Shown here one piece after another: positions 13,401 to 22,460 of a DNA stretch of 64,000 bases (position 1 is its first letter; every line of letters starts with the position of its first letter). The DNA comes from a virus. The notes beneath the pieces were generated by a model that was not told the origin of the DNA, searched no databases, and saw nothing but the letters and a program-made list of their open reading frames with translations. The DNA is taken from the IMG/VR virus record IMGVR_UViG_3300027782_000025, positions 186,001-250,000 of that record; one strand, given 5' to 3'. Both the position numbers and the translations under genes were made by a program.

Positions 13401-14664
13401 GCAAGGTGAGATTTACTATGTCGGCAAAAACAGTATGGAAGCCTACTTGGGCGTTAGTCTAAAATGGACATCTGACACTGCTTTCGAAAGAATAGATAAT
13501 AATGGCGTTGCCTATTTATATAAGCCAACATTAATAGCCAGTAGTCCAACATATAAACAGATTTATGCGTGTGATTCTGCACTGATCATTGTTGATGTTT
13601 CCGGCGGATTACATGTTATCGGTGAGAACAAATGTGGAGTGCTGGGGATAAACCAAAAGGAAGGTTATACCACTAACAAAGTAATCCCAATGTTAAATCC
13701 TATCCCAGTACAAACTTTAGGGTCAGGTGCTGGGCCTGGTGTGGAGGGAATAGGCTTAGGCGTTGGTGTCGGGTTTGGCGTCCGCACGTCAAGAACAAAT
13801 GCTATGGCTATCACACGCGACGGCGATTTATTGTTTTGGGGCGGTTTTGTCGGACAAAGCGGATTGCCTACAAACATATACAAGCCTACTAAATTGACTT
13901 TGCCAGAATCTGGCGTGATTGATTATCAGCCAAATACTTCTGGATGCCTAGTAGTATTTAAGAGCGGCAATGTGTACGCTTATGGTTATAGTATTATCGA
14001 TAATAACAATGCTCCTGATACATTCTCTTCAGATTTTGTCCAAGTTGGATTTGGGTCGATTAATGGTGCTTTGGTCCTAGCCCATGGCTCCCCAGAACGA
14101 AACGGATATGTCTTAGTAAAGGATTTTGTAAAACCGCAATTGCCGGTTGGCTTGGGCCTGTGTATGACTATATTCGATAAAATCGCAAATGCCGATACAA
14201 TAACTGACGCTAATGGTATTCAATTCTATATTGGCGACACTATAGAAGTAAAACTAGACGTCACAACTAACCCCTACAATGGCAAGTATACGATCACCAA
14301 CATTGAAAAATTTACGGTTGGTACTAAGATAACCAAACAGATGAGATTAACTTGCTTATCTGGTAATTGTTTGGCTGGCGGGTTCCCTGGGGTGCTAACG
14401 GTTCCGGCTGTGCTTCCAGATCTAAGAAGCCTAACATCTACCAGCGGCGCTTCAATTATTCCAGCTCCGGCCGGAACATCGCCTGTATACACTATTACTT
14501 TCAATCCTAGCTGCGGAACTAGCCCGACACCAACACCGACAACACCAACGCCGACACCGGCTACACCAACGCCGACACCGGCTACACCAACGCCGACACC
14601 GGCTACACCAACGCCAACGCCGACTACGTCTAAATTAAAAGTACTATACACAGCGTGGAAATAA
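1408..14664 (+). CDS. Giant virion/fibre-type protein: string of beta-propellers on Thr-Pro linkers (4418 aa)
   Basis: One uninterrupted frame encodes 4418 residues. Collagen-like Gly-X-Y patches occur near residue 130 ([16 protein letters not shown]) and 330. Then domains alternate with (Thr-Pro)n linkers. Residues 570-870 and 1260-1553 are two blocks of six GYG/kelch-like repeats. Residues 877-1244 and 3310-3648 are lactonase/YVTN-like propellers with SPDG-x-VYV repeats. Residues 1576-1950, 2085-2425 and 2426-2755 carry Asp-box repeats (S-x-D-x-G-x-T-W) as in sialidase/BNR propellers. Residues 3848-4248 are RCC1-like. A shared small module ending GIHTIVC lies at about 1962-2070. Linkers are near 525-568, 1246-1256, 1554-1575, 1951-1961, 2069-2083, 3001-3016, 3144-3171, 3651-3705, 3837-3847 and 4372-4406. 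No signal peptide or catalytic motif was seen. The architecture suggests a long fibre or surface-decoration protein that binds sugars or cell surfaces; this is inference. The start is the ATG after ACAGGAAAACAA. Confidence 0.85.
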   Translation: MAKFTPRFPRNATDGQEVADKYGNVWRYYSSTDTWVSIGYLQPPIIVDEKNDGFVSPEIYKRIQYYKNFKEALNQAPLKILPGRGAYYYYFRSNNRLIKFKAESKSQLRIEVNMQRLYRLLYNERCKGPTGQRGLIGAAGVDGLAAPAELSFNPTFDNNIMSFAVYTPQPLEAGGKIFLPNGHVPDISVRLDELDPSFTPSLLPSYVELPIYLFTISNEYKEYMRLQADIRNKCAAGNGLFYFCLNDVIKNLDLDSINAQSVLEIKIDPTGAVPVRFTGELSALIDEGASAALIGYDKDYHIAYGKIILKVGSWNTNYAVKSRQCGPDGARGDIGSSKLSISEVVIEPGSTVLAKRPLIGLRYDKSSSTLLSSFGDLSIETNVDNISLVPGSTNLAFESPIDSVLASVETTANRYKSLRIHETSIVGSETPKTNFFVWQPLPNCVSKHNYEKNVFDWVPLTSKEPCEIGGVTWYGADGPKNAQYPWQILIPASPEVENCCQEPFFYCPNVQMGACSDVGGGSGTPAPSTPTASPTPTASPTPTASPTPTPTPTPTPTPTPTPTPTPAGSGRALFGFGITTGNVYVSLTNHVSNTGVVASDTTGVGTARMGLAAAGYGGDKALFGFGIYNDPLDVVVSTTNLVSNTGVVATDTNGVGTPRIDPAAAGYGTDKAIFAFGNTGITFTFTSLTNLVSNTGVVATDTANASSTPRTSGAAAGYGGDKAIFGYGLSNTNPYAYISFTNLVSNTGVMASNTAGVGTARAYLAAAGFGGDKAIFGYGSTNSSTYAETNIVNNLGIVSTNTVIAGSVKTESSATIYGGNKAVFGYGSGNASKTYLNLANYVSSFGVVSADTAIVGTARNNLAATNYGGNPAPTPTPCLDLLEKVGQSPSNVVYPQDNVVSPDGRTLYVLGGGLGNTPTKVAIFSIDKSTGLITFVEETAAGYSPYGICVSPDSKYVYISSITGPLTDPTSVYVITMYSRNAATGSITSIGTVGPVVTNGQMGKLIFSPNGLFVYTATYNTIISIYTRNASTGVLAPLGYVVVTIPTSNTFYIRGLYISPDGLNLYVSQDETFNAGRQVIGTSISNFSISQSTGLLTYVDRIIGNEVFYNEGIVSPDGKTVYTLGTKNPSNTLGADAVTIFSRSTSTGSLTLSGSIATAAVPTDIIISPDGSNVYVSSAIIVAIGSLGALTTYRRNISTGSLTYLGEIPTGVTPRGLSISPDGSYIYQGNALDPSVFIFFRCVSLSPTPTPTPTPSYVTAGRAVFGFGVSGSLATSSVTNLVSNTGVVATDSAGIGTARHYLAAAGYGTDKAIFGYGITFGGSINTNLTNLVSNIGVIASDTSGLGTARMGLAAAGYGTDKAIFGYGYTTGYVAITNLVNNTGLVASDTAGVGSVRNFLAAAGYGGDKAIFGFGQNNTSIYSMTNLVSNTGVVASDTNGVGSGRSGSSAAGYGKDKAIFGFGFFQNVYISSTNLISSIGVVASDTSGIGTARMLNAAAGYGGDKAIFGYGRTSSTAAVSITNLVSSTGVVATDTTGIGTERYGLAAASVGGNSLTPTPTPTPTPTPTPTPTPTPINPCIVTNWSAVPTKVTGGSSYYITYGQGRFINLITTESIEIADGGTVSVPSYLQTSIDGTNWTDTKLPKNYVFNGFNAYPYFYSKIAVSDKRIIFWANNDVYTPNYDIIYTDDFGSTFNSYKFDGKYGFEFPLSIAYGNNKFLLVTQDIYTAIGRSVNFYFSDDGLTFGSATYRFSLPGPDWNVTFTNGLFFTFPAGTMTGSQVSTKGYMSDGGPNAFIPFDLPVGAGNIRNLVYGAGRYVLTSEKGVYSSQGPNLGPWVKATLPTTITTGYSDSAFITFGSGTFVIMPFRKSVPDTLQYALTSQDGINWIVTGSLFTYPTSPNAQPRANNIAFGYTSQDKSSSKFIISAITTTQGTLGAPLNYGNVLVAQCVTTPTPTPTPTATACSFLTWPPFFANSSAAMTITSINTGAVMQATLGNTIVVKGNLSYTPPQNDYREFYQYTSSSGAIIIASPFSAGDKVLINENSASQGTNGYYFISKIINGIHTIVCSLTPTPTPTPTPTPTPTTVTTASNICGYLWERSDIPSDRIIVDAATFGLNYYAITHNDILGNSLPLDVGYKSNSGKTWTTFTLPSLSTGYWNKIAFLAGASTPVFVIYSTPGVVRLSTDDGKTWAKPFDAAQVGIDLIIVSISYNTSASVLVAIHSDGKVYKHGIHSTDPTLLTFTLINLPTIPNNVWLTVSFSDKFYLIGKNADGSSYDTYLTSIDGVTWVVEKFPRSDKWTGIEGHSNTIVAITLANGAAVKTGTPSAWQNIVLPNNVSSFSFIRSSSTASSFYLGAAFLAAVKVPSGVNNSDIAHSTDGINWSTSTLTFNTAAPGLSFINFFKENNTFLVIYNGGADGAKAAVSYCNEISCLTSWTASRAPDFTSPLGGLPNYSDLLFTYGSNFMLLNATTSDLKISDDGITWASFNVYGASTPGTSVWKDIAVGPNTTYLILSEEKTVAKSVDGGRIWQIYSTLPTLPSSASKNWLQACYGAGKYVALSYSNIGAYSVDNGATWSQMTLPVFAAWSELIYANGQFVAIASKELSSGALVNAGYAMVSTDGINWSIFNLPVKTDPWVDIVYGSDVFVAIPSALDANYVAVSSDAKKWTKISLPTPRITPSVKWVRISYGAGIFLLTSSDTIQAVSADGFSWFIRSAGTLSPISDAIVAFGNNRFVAFSSIPERGNPANIAISICDATPPPFSNPDISCFKQWPSNATSGDASYVNTVVTGMTSGATQINTIVSEPCVLGLYFLDPNKTQQKPVWYYGRFAFFNNGSITGVSSKFTTANTLGNQMTYVYIDESTFLFRTGLPDPKLNDYFNNEDLTVYNFNGTNSIYPGAKIGISDGTYKYVGLRDLGGFTYYEATCKPKNVIVYTVYLTYKHSFYGGLSNGRNFILNETVNIVGGVSNSADYVVTAITPRKGSPVNPLWEGVEVTLACPLITPTPTPTPTPTPTPTTFITPSICGKLLAWGYNGLEYQLGTGSKELFVSDPDLVLIANPITFDGTSYLTTPIPVPGSPVSCLCALDYTQVTEPNVQLGDRKTGPCSPGCDGLCEYIAWENRGVLFWRALSSSCQITPVSSPNTPPVATPTPPPVATPTPPPVATPTPTPPPLNCTHGCNAGLGYLAITALGPNNTKTVTLTGSNGKSFSAGETIIIQGVAPAPAICWDNVNGTYKILSVNNRQIILECVSLGCFNGWASGSFNVPVYAGITVISSGGAEIRGIKTSGSTDYWLAFACSTMYSPITAPILTPSDSNVYVVNDVIPQNVECFDRNSTNGSLLSKGIIAIGPATGNTSKGICISEDGTSVYVGTNSLIKIYSRDKTTGTLTDNGTILSNIADQMYSICISKDGTSVYAASRLGKLHMLSRNTTSGALAVLGEIRTWGLQEGLCVSEDDKSVYVINLNSPALVSIYSRNISTGVLTANGQIGDYKQGDNFNPHGICISKDGKNVYVTAFYKDYVLWYDRDATTGALVLRGTVPTPASQPWGICISADGISVYVSSNSGAGVSIYSRNVSTGALVQNGKINTPQSLASYDMCVSADGTSVYVVFNTGYVGEYRRNTSTGLLTYAGANKTNSTNPQSVCIYPKTFGPATTPTPTPTPTPTPTPTPTPTPTPTPTPTPTPTPTPTPTPTPTPTPTPTPTPTPKNACTFMTIYFNESGSTTQGGLAPPTCGSTITYTVANPTVNNNNKLVTASVKFSDVLEPHTQGGSGERCKPLTAIIYNNGQYFGTMSFNDITLVPGHAGANGASVFQGILGIYSLFLVWTFECAPAAAPIIVPPTPTPTPTPAQRVLCNILYGDTFSYFGISHLVSGSSGMLLINPPSRGGVSFDGYLYGSGYWAGRPNTSTQLKRIDGKVNPVVAAPGQWRYVNTFGSMAYAIDANSDLYTWGIDTFGESCLDRKGETIAEPTRVTDEFMPKLTKMSYNQIAPGNGFTAFLTKQGEIYYVGKNSMEAYLGVSLKWTSDTAFERIDNNGVAYLYKPTLIASSPTYKQIYACDSALIIVDVSGGLHVIGENKCGVLGINQKEGYTTNKVIPMLNPIPVQTLGSGAGPGVEGIGLGVGVGFGVRTSRTNAMAITRDGDLLFWGGFVGQSGLPTNIYKPTKLTLPESGVIDYQPNTSGCLVVFKSGNVYAYGYSIIDNNNAPDTFSSDFVQVGFGSINGALVLAHGSPERNGYVLVKDFVKPQLPVGLGLCMTIFDKIANADTITDANGIQFYIGDTIEVKLDVTTNPYNGKYTITNIEKFTVGTKITKQMRLTCLSGNCLAGGFPGVLTVPAVLPDLRSLTSTSGASIIPAPAGTSPVYTITFNPSCGTSPTPTPTTPTPTPATPTPTPATPTPTPATPTPTPTTSKLKVLYTAWK
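2980..3108 (+). repeat. Thr-Pro linker repeat (degenerate 6-mer tandem)
   Basis: Low-complexity hexamers such as CCAACA and CCTACC encode a Ser/Ala/Thr-Pro run that turns into pure (Thr-Pro)n. It separates the N-terminal region of the giant protein from its first six-repeat propeller. Confidence 0.9.
3115..4018 (+). repeat. Six ~50-residue GYG/kelch-like repeats, block 1
   Basis: Six copies carry the pattern [10 protein letters not shown], then a variable stretch, then [20 protein letters not shown] and LAAAGYG. Six equal repeats suggest a six-bladed beta-propeller. The last two copies have drifted the most. The same block recurs at 5185-6066, with long near-identical stretches at DNA level. 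Confidence 0.85.
5185..6066 (+). repeat. Six ~49-residue GYG/kelch-like repeats, block 2
   Basis: This is a second six-copy block of the same family as 3115-4018, flanked on both sides by Thr-Pro linkers. Conserved cores are [17 protein letters not shown] and AAAGYG. The identical copy number in both blocks supports a closed six-bladed fold. Confidence 0.85.
6070..6129 (+). repeat. (ACACCT)/(CCAACA) hexamer tract, Thr-Pro linker
   Basis: About ten in-frame hexamers encode (Thr-Pro)n between the second six-repeat block and the first Asp-box propeller. Any gain or loss of whole units keeps the reading frame. Confidence 0.9.
12364..12519 (+). repeat. Long hexamer microsatellite, 17 perfect CCAACA units plus variants
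   Basis: This is the longest Thr-Pro linker of the window, about 26 Thr-Pro pairs. Positions 12415-12516 read as 17 consecutive identical CCAACA hexamers, preceded by CCGACT/CCAACA variants. It links the second lactonase-like propeller to the C-terminal part of the giant protein. Perfect units point to recent slippage expansion. All six frames across the tract are open, which creates long spurious frames on the other strand. Confidence 0.92.
14542..14625 (+). repeat. 21-base tandem repeat, C-terminal Thr-Pro-Ala tail
   Basis: Three consecutive 21-base units (14542-14562, 14563-14583, 14584-14604) encode TPTPTPA each, with a partial fourth. They form the tail of the 4418-residue protein just before its last 12 residues. 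Confidence 0.85.
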
Positions 14665-14676
14665 AAAAGGAAAACC

Positions 14677-17600
14677 ATGAGGCTTACTGATAATATAAAA
14701 GCTAAAATAGAGGAACTCTATAATCTTACACCAGAAGATATTCACGGTGTTAGCCTAGGATATAAGCATAAAAGCGGCGCTAACACTGGCGAGATAGGCA
14801 TAGTATTTAGCGTTCTTAAAAAACTAAGTAGAAGTGAGTTAAAACCATCAGATATCTTGCCATCTACTATTACTGTAGACGGCGTTGATATTATTACTGA
14901 TGTTATAGAGGCTAAGCCAATTAAGTTAGTCTCTTGCTATCCTAACATGAGCTCTACTCCGCTGACTTCTTATATTGGCACCGATACAAATATCACACGA
15001 TTGCAAGGGCATGATACAGCCCTTCTAACACCGATGAAAGGTGGTCAAGAATTAGTACAATTTCCTACTAATTGGACAGCTGTTAATAACAACGGCCAAA
15101 CGAGCTATAATTTCGATGTGGGCACATTATGCATGTTTTGTATCGATAGTTTAGATTTTAGGGTGGTTGGTCTTACGAATAGTCACGTTGCAATTGACAG
15201 AAGAAATATAGCCACAGACAGAGATATAGTATTAGAAACGCAAGATCCTTATAACATTTACGAAGACATGACGTGGGTTTATGATGGAAAGAAGCATCCG
15301 CCCAGTATGGCTGCCTTTAATACTTTTAATAACCTTAATCTGGTCGGTAGATTAAAGAGGTACATCCCTGTGACTTCAGGCATAAATTATGTAGACGCAG
15401 CTCTCTACATTCCTAACGATTCTTATATTGATGTGGCTTCATCTTATAACACCTGGCACCCTATTGGCAGCGATAATTACGCATTTAAACCAATACCTCC
15501 TTTCGCTTCAACCAGCGAGATTGACAGTCTATTGGCAAATGCTAGCACCACACCAATATACAGCACCGGCCGTACAACCGGGCCAAAAGGGTTTAGTCAG
15601 ACTGCATCATGTAAGCTCATAATTACGGGCATTGGTGCTACGGTTACGGTCAACAATAATGCAAATTCAGCTAATAGCTGGGGTGACCTCATAGTATTTA
15701 AAAATGCTGATTCATCTTATTGGCCTATAGCTGGTGGAGATTCTGGATCTCCAATGATAGCTGTTATCGGCGGTGTCGAAAAAATAATAGGAATAGCTTT
15801 TGCTGGTAGTCCAGACACGGCATACGCTTGCAGAATCGATAGAGTTGCGCAAGAGCTGAAGATCGAATCGTATAAAAGCTTTCACACGACTACCGTTGCA
15901 GTACCTGATACTTTTACTATAGACTACACCGATCCGAGAGCCAAGCAAGCGACCATAACAGTGAATGGTGCGGTATATTATCAAGCTGGCTTTACTTTGG
16001 TTCAAGTTGCTACACCAACACCGACAGCTACTCCGACAGCTACTCCGACAGCTACTCCGACAGCTACTCCGACAGCTACTCCGACAGCTACTCCGACAGC
16101 TACACCCACAGCTACACCCACAGCAACACCGACAGCTACACCGACAGCTACACCCACAGCTACACCCACAGCAACACCGACACCCACAAATTGTTTTTTA
16201 TCTTGGCCTCAAGCTACCTCTTATTCATTTGATTATATGACTATTACTAGTATTAATTCTGGTATGGTTTTAAAACCAATCTTTGGAACTTCTAATATAG
16301 TAATAAACAGCAATAGAGAATTTTATCAAAAGGACTTTACTAGCGGTAAGCCGGTGACTTGCACCCCATTTTCTGTCGGAGATAAAGTTCTAATAGCTCA
16401 GAACTCTACACCGATGCGGGGCTATGATGGCTATTATTATATTTCTAAGATCACAAGCGGTATCCACTCTCTTGTATGCACTCTTGCAGAAGTGTCAACA
16501 CTGTGCGTAGGCGAATTGACAGGCCCCTGTGAAACGGAAAGAAACGGCACTGTTTATTACTTAGCTGTATCTCCCGATGGCTTAAATGTATATGCAACAA
16601 TATTTCAAAATCCAACGATATTAGTTTATAACAGGTCTAAGACTACAGGCGCATTAACATTAAACAGTACCATAACTATGGTTGCTGCGCTCCCAGCAGA
16701 TATAATCGTATCTCCAGATGGTTTATATGTATATGTCACTAACGGTAGTAACGGCCTTACAAAAAGCGGACCATATATATCAATTTATAGGAGAGACAAA
16801 GCTACGGGTGCACTGACAAGCGCTGGTACCCAATACACAGGCATAGATTGGGATTTTACTCTTGGCATTGCCATTTCTCCAGATAATTTAAATGCATATA
16901 CTACAAATTATGGGTCTGGTACAGTATCGATTTATAATAGAAACATAATCACAGGAGCGTTGACAAGTGCCGGCACCATAGATGCAGCAGTTAAGCTCGC
17001 TGTTGGTATATCAGGCAGTCAACCACACGATGTGATCGTTTCTCCTGATAATTTGAATGTATATGTGACTAATACCATGCCGCCAACAAATGGTTGTGTA
17101 TTATCGATCTATAAAAGAAACACAACTACTGGCGCACTAACAAGTGCTGGCACTGTACCAACTGGTAGTAACGCTAAGCGCATGTGTATTTCTCCCGACG
17201 GTAAAAACGTATATGTGCTTCATGACGGCAGTCCCGGCAAATTAACTATTTTTAATAGAAACACGACCACGGGGGCGTTAACAAATGCCGGCGACATAGA
17301 TACAGGAAATTGGCCTTGGGGTGTTAATATCTCTCCAGACGGCTTAAATGTGTATGTGACAAAAAACGGTCCGAACGAAATGTTCATCTATAGTAGAAAT
17401 AAGGTCACAGGCACCTTGATTAAAACAGGCACCAGCCTTATAAGTCTGTTTAATGCGCCTACTGATGTGGTGGTTTCACCAGATGGCTTAAATGTATACT
17501 CAGGGCTATTCAGTGGGTCTTTTTCTAGCGCGATTCCCGGGGGCTATGGCGGATCAGTTTCAGTCTTTAATAGATGTTTACCAACGCCTACACCAACGCC

Positions 17601-20511
17601 TACACCTACACCTACATCCACGCCGACGCCAAGCATTATTCAATCATTCCCTTCTGATGGTGGTGAATATAAAGTTAAATATGCAGAAGAGAATTATGGC
17701 AAAGCACTAGCCGTCAGTGGTGATGGTAAGATCCTATTGGTTAGTGCTCCGATCGCCTCAACAGTATTTCAGAATACGACCATGACTAAGTGCGGAGCGG
17801 TTTATATTTATGAACGAAATGCTAACAATGTGTGGGTAGGTTTACAAAAAATATTCTCACCCAATCCAACAGCAAATGCAAGTTTTGGTGAAGGTTTAGC
17901 ATTATCACATAATGGCCAAAGAATATTCGTCGGCCAACCAAACGCTAACTCTGGCGCCATTATGGTTTACAATAGAGTCGGCAATGAATACATCTACGAT
18001 AGTGATTTGCCGATCACATCAGACATGCTATTACATTCGACATTTAATGCCGAGGTGGTTAATTGGGGATATCGTTTGAGCTGCACTCCTGACGGTCTAA
18101 CCGTAGCTGCTATTTCTCCAAACACAATAGCTCCTGGCGAATACACTAAGCAATTAGATAATTGGCCAACCGGATTTTACAATGGCTCGAATCCTACGGT
18201 ATTCACTGTCAGTATCTATCAGCCATCCAGTGGTGCTGAATGGCGCTCGACAAAGAATGATTATGGGATATCTTATATCAGAAGAAGCGGCGGCGGCATT
18301 GAGGTGACAGCAAATCAAAGCAAAGTATCGATAAAAGGGTATTTCAGACAAAATGAACCTGTCTATATTCAGGACATATCTGATATTCACCCTGAATATA
18401 CTGGGTTCTACACTACGACCCAGCCAGCGGTTACTAGCGGCATCTATTATACCATGAACATTTACCCATTAGGAAGCAACGGAATAAGAACAACTACAGA
18501 TCCTATGAGCTCATACGCTGGCAATGTTGCTGTGTTTAATTATCAGAATGCAGGGTCTAGTATGTCTTGGGTAAGACAAGGTTACATGTTGGCAGATTTT
18601 GCCGGATATTCTGAGGCCTCGTTATCATTTAGCGACGACGGTTTAAGATTATTAGCAAGTGTTAAGCGCTATGGAATGCTGATTTCATATGTATTCAAAA
18701 GCCCTTCACTATTATCGAGCTATGCGTTAACCAACATTTTGGCTCTAATCGACCCTTATCCTATCGATAACGCCGGTATCTTTGGTATCAGTGGTGATGG
18801 TAAAATGGCAATGCTAGACTATGCTTTATATTATCTTGACTCGTTGCCTATCCCAGATTATATTACAGCGACACCAAGTGCGGTACTAAAAAACATCACT
18901 TATAATGGCGTCGAGGATTTTGCTAGAAACGCGAACTATTTAGCCAAAGGCGCACCGCAGAAGTACCAGATCATATCAGATCAAAGCAGCAACGGTGCTA
19001 AGAAAAATACTACATTCAGTTATGCATTAGGTTATGGTGGTGAACCTGTTCCAGATGAATCATACATATCGCCAAGCTCAGCGCTCGACTATTCTGCAAT
19101 GTTTATCGGTGATGATAAAGCTGTTAGTAAGAATGGTGATGTGCTGGTAAGATCTTATAAAGATGGTGGCGTGAGATCTATATTATTCCATCAAAGCGAT
19201 AAACAAATTATTACAGCGCCGGCAGGCATGGTGTGGTTTGGTAACCAAGTCGAAATGAATCCAGATGGTACCTTCTTTACTTGTGTTTACGGAAAGCGTT
19301 CTGACACCGATAAGAGTATTAGCTATGGTAAATGTACCTATGTCAGAATGGGCCAACGTTTCTATAATCAGCTCGAAAATAGAATCATATATAATAACTT
19401 CCCAGCCGCAGTTTATCCTTTAACAAATCTCGCATTGCCGACCACATATGTTACGGACTCTAAGTGCATCCAGCAGATAACCAATGTTTATGGAACTGAC
19501 GCTAATTTATTAGGCATTTTTAGAGATTTAGACGAAGGTGTGTCGAAACGAACAACGACATCATGGAATAAGAATTGGCTTACAAATAATGCAGACAGGA
19601 GTCTTTTGTTTACTTCTAATACCACAGGAACGAACGGGCCAGTCACTGGAAAGAATAGTGTCGCTATTAGCGAAGATGGCGTTTCTTTTGTGGTTGGTTC
19701 GTTGTTTTCTAATAACGGCACTGGAGCCATTGAGCTTTATACTAGAGATGTGGCGCAAGATGGTACTTTTTACTCTGCTTGGTCAGCTGGTACATCGGTC
19801 TTTAAGGGTGCTGACTTCTTGTCTGTAACAGTTGATAAGGCTAATTTAAAATACCCATTATTTGGTTATTCTGTAACTATCCTAGGAACTGTTGGAAACA
19901 GATGGATCGCTGTTGGGGCTCCTAAAGCTTATGATGGCAAGGGCGTGGTGTGGATATGGAGAGTCGATGAGCGAGACCAAACGACACCCGACACTTATAT
20001 TTTAATGGGTGAGAATGCCAATGAAGGCTTCGGGACTGCTGTCAAGATTTACATAAACCCTGACACGACATATATGACTCTAGCTGTAGGTACTGATACT
20101 GGATTGGTAAAAATGTATGCTAAGACTGGGCCTAGCACTACTCCATTCGAACCAACCGGCATTATAGTGGCTCCAGACGGCAAAGATTCTGGCTTTGGTA
20201 AAGATATTAAAACGACCAGAGACGGACTCCAAAACATCATCATCACTGCGCCTTTAGCATCATATCAAGGCACTAAGCTTCAAGCTGGTGTAATATATGT
20301 TTATTCATCAGACGGAACGACATTGTTAAAAACATATAGGTCAGAATCACCACAAGCCAACGACCAAACAGGCTTTAGAGCTAGCGACCGATTTTATACT
20401 AACACTGGGGCAGTAGGATATGGTTTCAGGACTATCACTGCTATAGGTTCACCTGGTCGTAATAATGGCAATGGGCAAATCGAAATTACTTTTGAGAACC
20501 CTTATCCTTAA
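14677..20511 (+). CDS. Virion-type protein with trypsin-fold protease domain and beta-propellers (1944 aa)
   Basis: Residues 1-410 look like a chymotrypsin/trypsin-fold peptidase of the bacterial S1/Nal1-like kind. LTNSHVA places a catalytic His at 170, YVDAALY an Asp at 240, and AGGDSGSPM the nucleophile Ser at 356, so the triad is complete and in the right order. A Thr-Ala-Thr-Pro linker follows (about 445-505), then the shared GIHSLVC module (506-608), a lactonase/YVTN-like propeller (612-968), a second Thr-Pro linker (969-986) and FG-GAP/integrin-alpha-like repeats to the end (for example FGYSVTILG and GFGKDIKTTRDG). The gene follows the giant gene by 12 bases with SD AAAAGGA. No signal peptide is seen, as expected for a virion part assembled in the cytoplasm. 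The substrate is unknown: the domain could mature the neighbouring fibres, cleave itself, or attack host surface proteins. Motifs are read directly; the role is inferred. Confidence 0.82.
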   Translation: MRLTDNIKAKIEELYNLTPEDIHGVSLGYKHKSGANTGEIGIVFSVLKKLSRSELKPSDILPSTITVDGVDIITDVIEAKPIKLVSCYPNMSSTPLTSYIGTDTNITRLQGHDTALLTPMKGGQELVQFPTNWTAVNNNGQTSYNFDVGTLCMFCIDSLDFRVVGLTNSHVAIDRRNIATDRDIVLETQDPYNIYEDMTWVYDGKKHPPSMAAFNTFNNLNLVGRLKRYIPVTSGINYVDAALYIPNDSYIDVASSYNTWHPIGSDNYAFKPIPPFASTSEIDSLLANASTTPIYSTGRTTGPKGFSQTASCKLIITGIGATVTVNNNANSANSWGDLIVFKNADSSYWPIAGGDSGSPMIAVIGGVEKIIGIAFAGSPDTAYACRIDRVAQELKIESYKSFHTTTVAVPDTFTIDYTDPRAKQATITVNGAVYYQAGFTLVQVATPTPTATPTATPTATPTATPTATPTATPTATPTATPTATPTATPTATPTATPTATPTPTNCFLSWPQATSYSFDYMTITSINSGMVLKPIFGTSNIVINSNREFYQKDFTSGKPVTCTPFSVGDKVLIAQNSTPMRGYDGYYYISKITSGIHSLVCTLAEVSTLCVGELTGPCETERNGTVYYLAVSPDGLNVYATIFQNPTILVYNRSKTTGALTLNSTITMVAALPADIIVSPDGLYVYVTNGSNGLTKSGPYISIYRRDKATGALTSAGTQYTGIDWDFTLGIAISPDNLNAYTTNYGSGTVSIYNRNIITGALTSAGTIDAAVKLAVGISGSQPHDVIVSPDNLNVYVTNTMPPTNGCVLSIYKRNTTTGALTSAGTVPTGSNAKRMCISPDGKNVYVLHDGSPGKLTIFNRNTTTGALTNAGDIDTGNWPWGVNISPDGLNVYVTKNGPNEMFIYSRNKVTGTLIKTGTSLISLFNAPTDVVVSPDGLNVYSGLFSGSFSSAIPGGYGGSVSVFNRCLPTPTPTPTPTPTSTPTPSIIQSFPSDGGEYKVKYAEENYGKALAVSGDGKILLVSAPIASTVFQNTTMTKCGAVYIYERNANNVWVGLQKIFSPNPTANASFGEGLALSHNGQRIFVGQPNANSGAIMVYNRVGNEYIYDSDLPITSDMLLHSTFNAEVVNWGYRLSCTPDGLTVAAISPNTIAPGEYTKQLDNWPTGFYNGSNPTVFTVSIYQPSSGAEWRSTKNDYGISYIRRSGGGIEVTANQSKVSIKGYFRQNEPVYIQDISDIHPEYTGFYTTTQPAVTSGIYYTMNIYPLGSNGIRTTTDPMSSYAGNVAVFNYQNAGSSMSWVRQGYMLADFAGYSEASLSFSDDGLRLLASVKRYGMLISYVFKSPSLLSSYALTNILALIDPYPIDNAGIFGISGDGKMAMLDYALYYLDSLPIPDYITATPSAVLKNITYNGVEDFARNANYLAKGAPQKYQIISDQSSNGAKKNTTFSYALGYGGEPVPDESYISPSSALDYSAMFIGDDKAVSKNGDVLVRSYKDGGVRSILFHQSDKQIITAPAGMVWFGNQVEMNPDGTFFTCVYGKRSDTDKSISYGKCTYVRMGQRFYNQLENRIIYNNFPAAVYPLTNLALPTTYVTDSKCIQQITNVYGTDANLLGIFRDLDEGVSKRTTTSWNKNWLTNNADRSLLFTSNTTGTNGPVTGKNSVAISEDGVSFVVGSLFSNNGTGAIELYTRDVAQDGTFYSAWSAGTSVFKGADFLSVTVDKANLKYPLFGYSVTILGTVGNRWIAVGAPKAYDGKGVVWIWRVDERDQTTPDTYILMGENANEGFGTAVKIYINPDTTYMTLAVGTDTGLVKMYAKTGPSTTPFEPTGIIVAPDGKDSGFGKDIKTTRDGLQNIIITAPLASYQGTKLQAGVIYVYSSDGTTLLKTYRSESPQANDQTGFRASDRFYTNTGAVGYGFRTITAIGSPGRNNGNGQIEITFENPYP
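16009..16190 (+). repeat. 12-base tandem repeat encoding Thr-Ala-Thr-Pro, about 13 units
   Basis: Thirteen 12-mers of the form CCGACAGCTACT cover 16021-16176. The first five are identical; later units carry C/G and T/A changes. They encode a Thr-Ala-Thr-Pro linker directly after the protease domain. The unit length is a multiple of three, so copy changes keep the frame. Confidence 0.92.
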
Positions 20512-20523
20512 TAGAGTTTAACT

Positions 20524-22452
20524 ATGAAATATGGCCCATACAAATATTATGCATCGATACTTGGATATAGAACTTCATTTTATACTGGGAATAATTATCC
20601 AATCATAACAGCCACAGCCGGTTTATTTGACTTTACGAATTATTCCGCTGGTTTTTCTATTCCTTTTTTTAAGATGTCGGTCAAATTATTTTCTAGAAGC
20701 AATGGCCCTTTGCTCGGAAATACTGCAAATGGTCGCTGGCAAGAATTAAATTTATCATTTATGGCTGGTAAAGTCACGGCCGTGTCGCAAGTAGCTGATT
20801 TTATAAATTCAAAGCTAGTATTTGTGAAAGCATCTGTAGATTCTGATTCAAGGCTCGTACTTACTGCTGATAGATGTACATCTAATCCAGATGAAGAAGC
20901 AACTGTAGATTTTCTAGTGGTGGGCGGGGATACAAGACAATTTGATGCCCAAAGATCGAACTTATCAACTAATGCTATCATGTCCGCATCAGTTTTTCCC
21001 CTTTCTAAAATTGGTAACACAGACGTCGGTAACCAGAATATATGTAATTCTGGGTTTGGTTTTTCTACATCAGTGTTGGGTAATGTGGTGTGCCCAAGCA
21101 TTTTTCCGAGCAGTACATCTCAATCGCAAACAACTAACACTTTGGGCTATATTACATGTTGCGATGGTTATACGCCTAATACAATCCATCAAAGGGGCGT
21201 TTGGGATTTAGGGGGTCAGATAAACCCAATCATCTTTATAAAGATGCATAATAATAACACCATTACCTATAATAAAGACGCTCCAAATGGTTTAGTGATA
21301 CCGATTTACTCTGGCATTCTGGCAGTAAAGTTTACGGATAAAAAATATACTTCACAAGAAATAGTAGACACAATAAATCTTGCTCTAAGCGAAATATCTC
21401 CTTGCGACGGCGTGTTAAACTTTACGCAAGCATGTTCGACAGCCAATGGCACGATCCCTTTCAAGGCCACCGTTAGCCCAGATGGAAGAATATTAATCTG
21501 TCAATCATTTTATGAATTGGCGATAAGTGGTTCAAATAGTTATCTAGATTATATATTTTCATTTGATAAAATCGAAGAAGGTCAGACATGTAAAGCGAAA
21601 GTCGGTTATATGTTATCAGACATTCCAAAAGGCTGCGCGATGTATAATATAAGTGAAGCTAAGACAGAAGCAGAAATAAAATCGATTGTAGACACAAAAA
21701 TCGCTAGAATAGCTAATTTTCAGTATGATGTTTACGATTATACTCCTAAAGCTATTGTTGAAAAAATATCCGACTACACCGGCCGCGGTATAAGCTATGC
21801 CTTGGCGCCGACACTTACTGGGCCGCTATCCGATACTGCATTTGCGCTGGCCAATGAAGCAACATCTTTGTCTTCAGCGCTATGGACTACAAACCAATAC
21901 AATAACAAATCGAATTACGCTGAATTTTGGACTACTGTCAGTTTAAACGAAGAAGGCATAAAAGCCGCCATCGGCCATAATAAAACTATCATTAAAGTCT
22001 TATCTGTCTCAGCATCTATTAAAGCTTCTTGGAACTACTTTGGCCATATAGCTGGGGCCTATATAACGTATCCATTTTATAACTGGGCTCTTGTTTTAAA
22101 CACGAGCACATACTGTAAAGTCCAGCCTTTAAAAAATTCTGACACGATTCATTTTTCACAAAATGGAATACAATGTAGAGATTACGGAGCAGACTCGTCG
22201 AACAATGTCTTGCCATCTTGGGATGGAAATACAGAGTGTTTGGATTACATTAGATCTAGAAATAAATCTTGTAACACCGATCTGGCTCAGATTAGCACAG
22301 TAGAAATACCAAGAATATATGGTGAATATCGCGTCGGTGTTGTGTTTGATTATAAATTATGGTCAAGATATAATCCAAATGGGGTAAATAGTCTAGATTT
22401 CGCCGGCGCTTTTGCCATACCGACTATTACTTTTAAAGTAGCTTACTACTAG
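20524..22452 (+). CDS. Unknown structural-type protein (642 aa)
   Basis: This gene starts 12 bases after the protease-propeller gene, in the same direction. I recognise no family. The protein is rich in Ser, Thr, Asn and aromatic residues, has no transmembrane segment or signal peptide, and has scattered Cys including an ITCCDGYTPN patch. A predicted beta-rich fibre or baseplate part fits its composition and position. It contains no Thr-Pro linker, unlike its two upstream neighbours. Its leader GAGTTTAACT before the ATG resembles the AGGTTTAACT before the next gene, and neither is a classical Shine-Dalgarno site. Confidence 0.6.
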   Translation: MKYGPYKYYASILGYRTSFYTGNNYPIITATAGLFDFTNYSAGFSIPFFKMSVKLFSRSNGPLLGNTANGRWQELNLSFMAGKVTAVSQVADFINSKLVFVKASVDSDSRLVLTADRCTSNPDEEATVDFLVVGGDTRQFDAQRSNLSTNAIMSASVFPLSKIGNTDVGNQNICNSGFGFSTSVLGNVVCPSIFPSSTSQSQTTNTLGYITCCDGYTPNTIHQRGVWDLGGQINPIIFIKMHNNNTITYNKDAPNGLVIPIYSGILAVKFTDKKYTSQEIVDTINLALSEISPCDGVLNFTQACSTANGTIPFKATVSPDGRILICQSFYELAISGSNSYLDYIFSFDKIEEGQTCKAKVGYMLSDIPKGCAMYNISEAKTEAEIKSIVDTKIARIANFQYDVYDYTPKAIVEKISDYTGRGISYALAPTLTGPLSDTAFALANEATSLSSALWTTNQYNNKSNYAEFWTTVSLNEEGIKAAIGHNKTIIKVLSVSASIKASWNYFGHIAGAYITYPFYNWALVLNTSTYCKVQPLKNSDTIHFSQNGIQCRDYGADSSNNVLPSWDGNTECLDYIRSRNKSCNTDLAQISTVEIPRIYGEYRVGVVFDYKLWSRYNPNGVNSLDFAGAFAIPTITFKVAYY

Positions 22453-22460
22453 GTTTAACT

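Noticed and set aside
16002-16187. Minus-strand Gly-Val-Ala frame over the 12-base repeat
   Set aside because: It is a pure antisense reading of the Thr-Ala-Thr-Pro linker.
3000-16200. Tandem repeats as a possible CRISPR array
   Set aside because: The repeats are short, contiguous, in frame and without spacers; they encode protein linkers.
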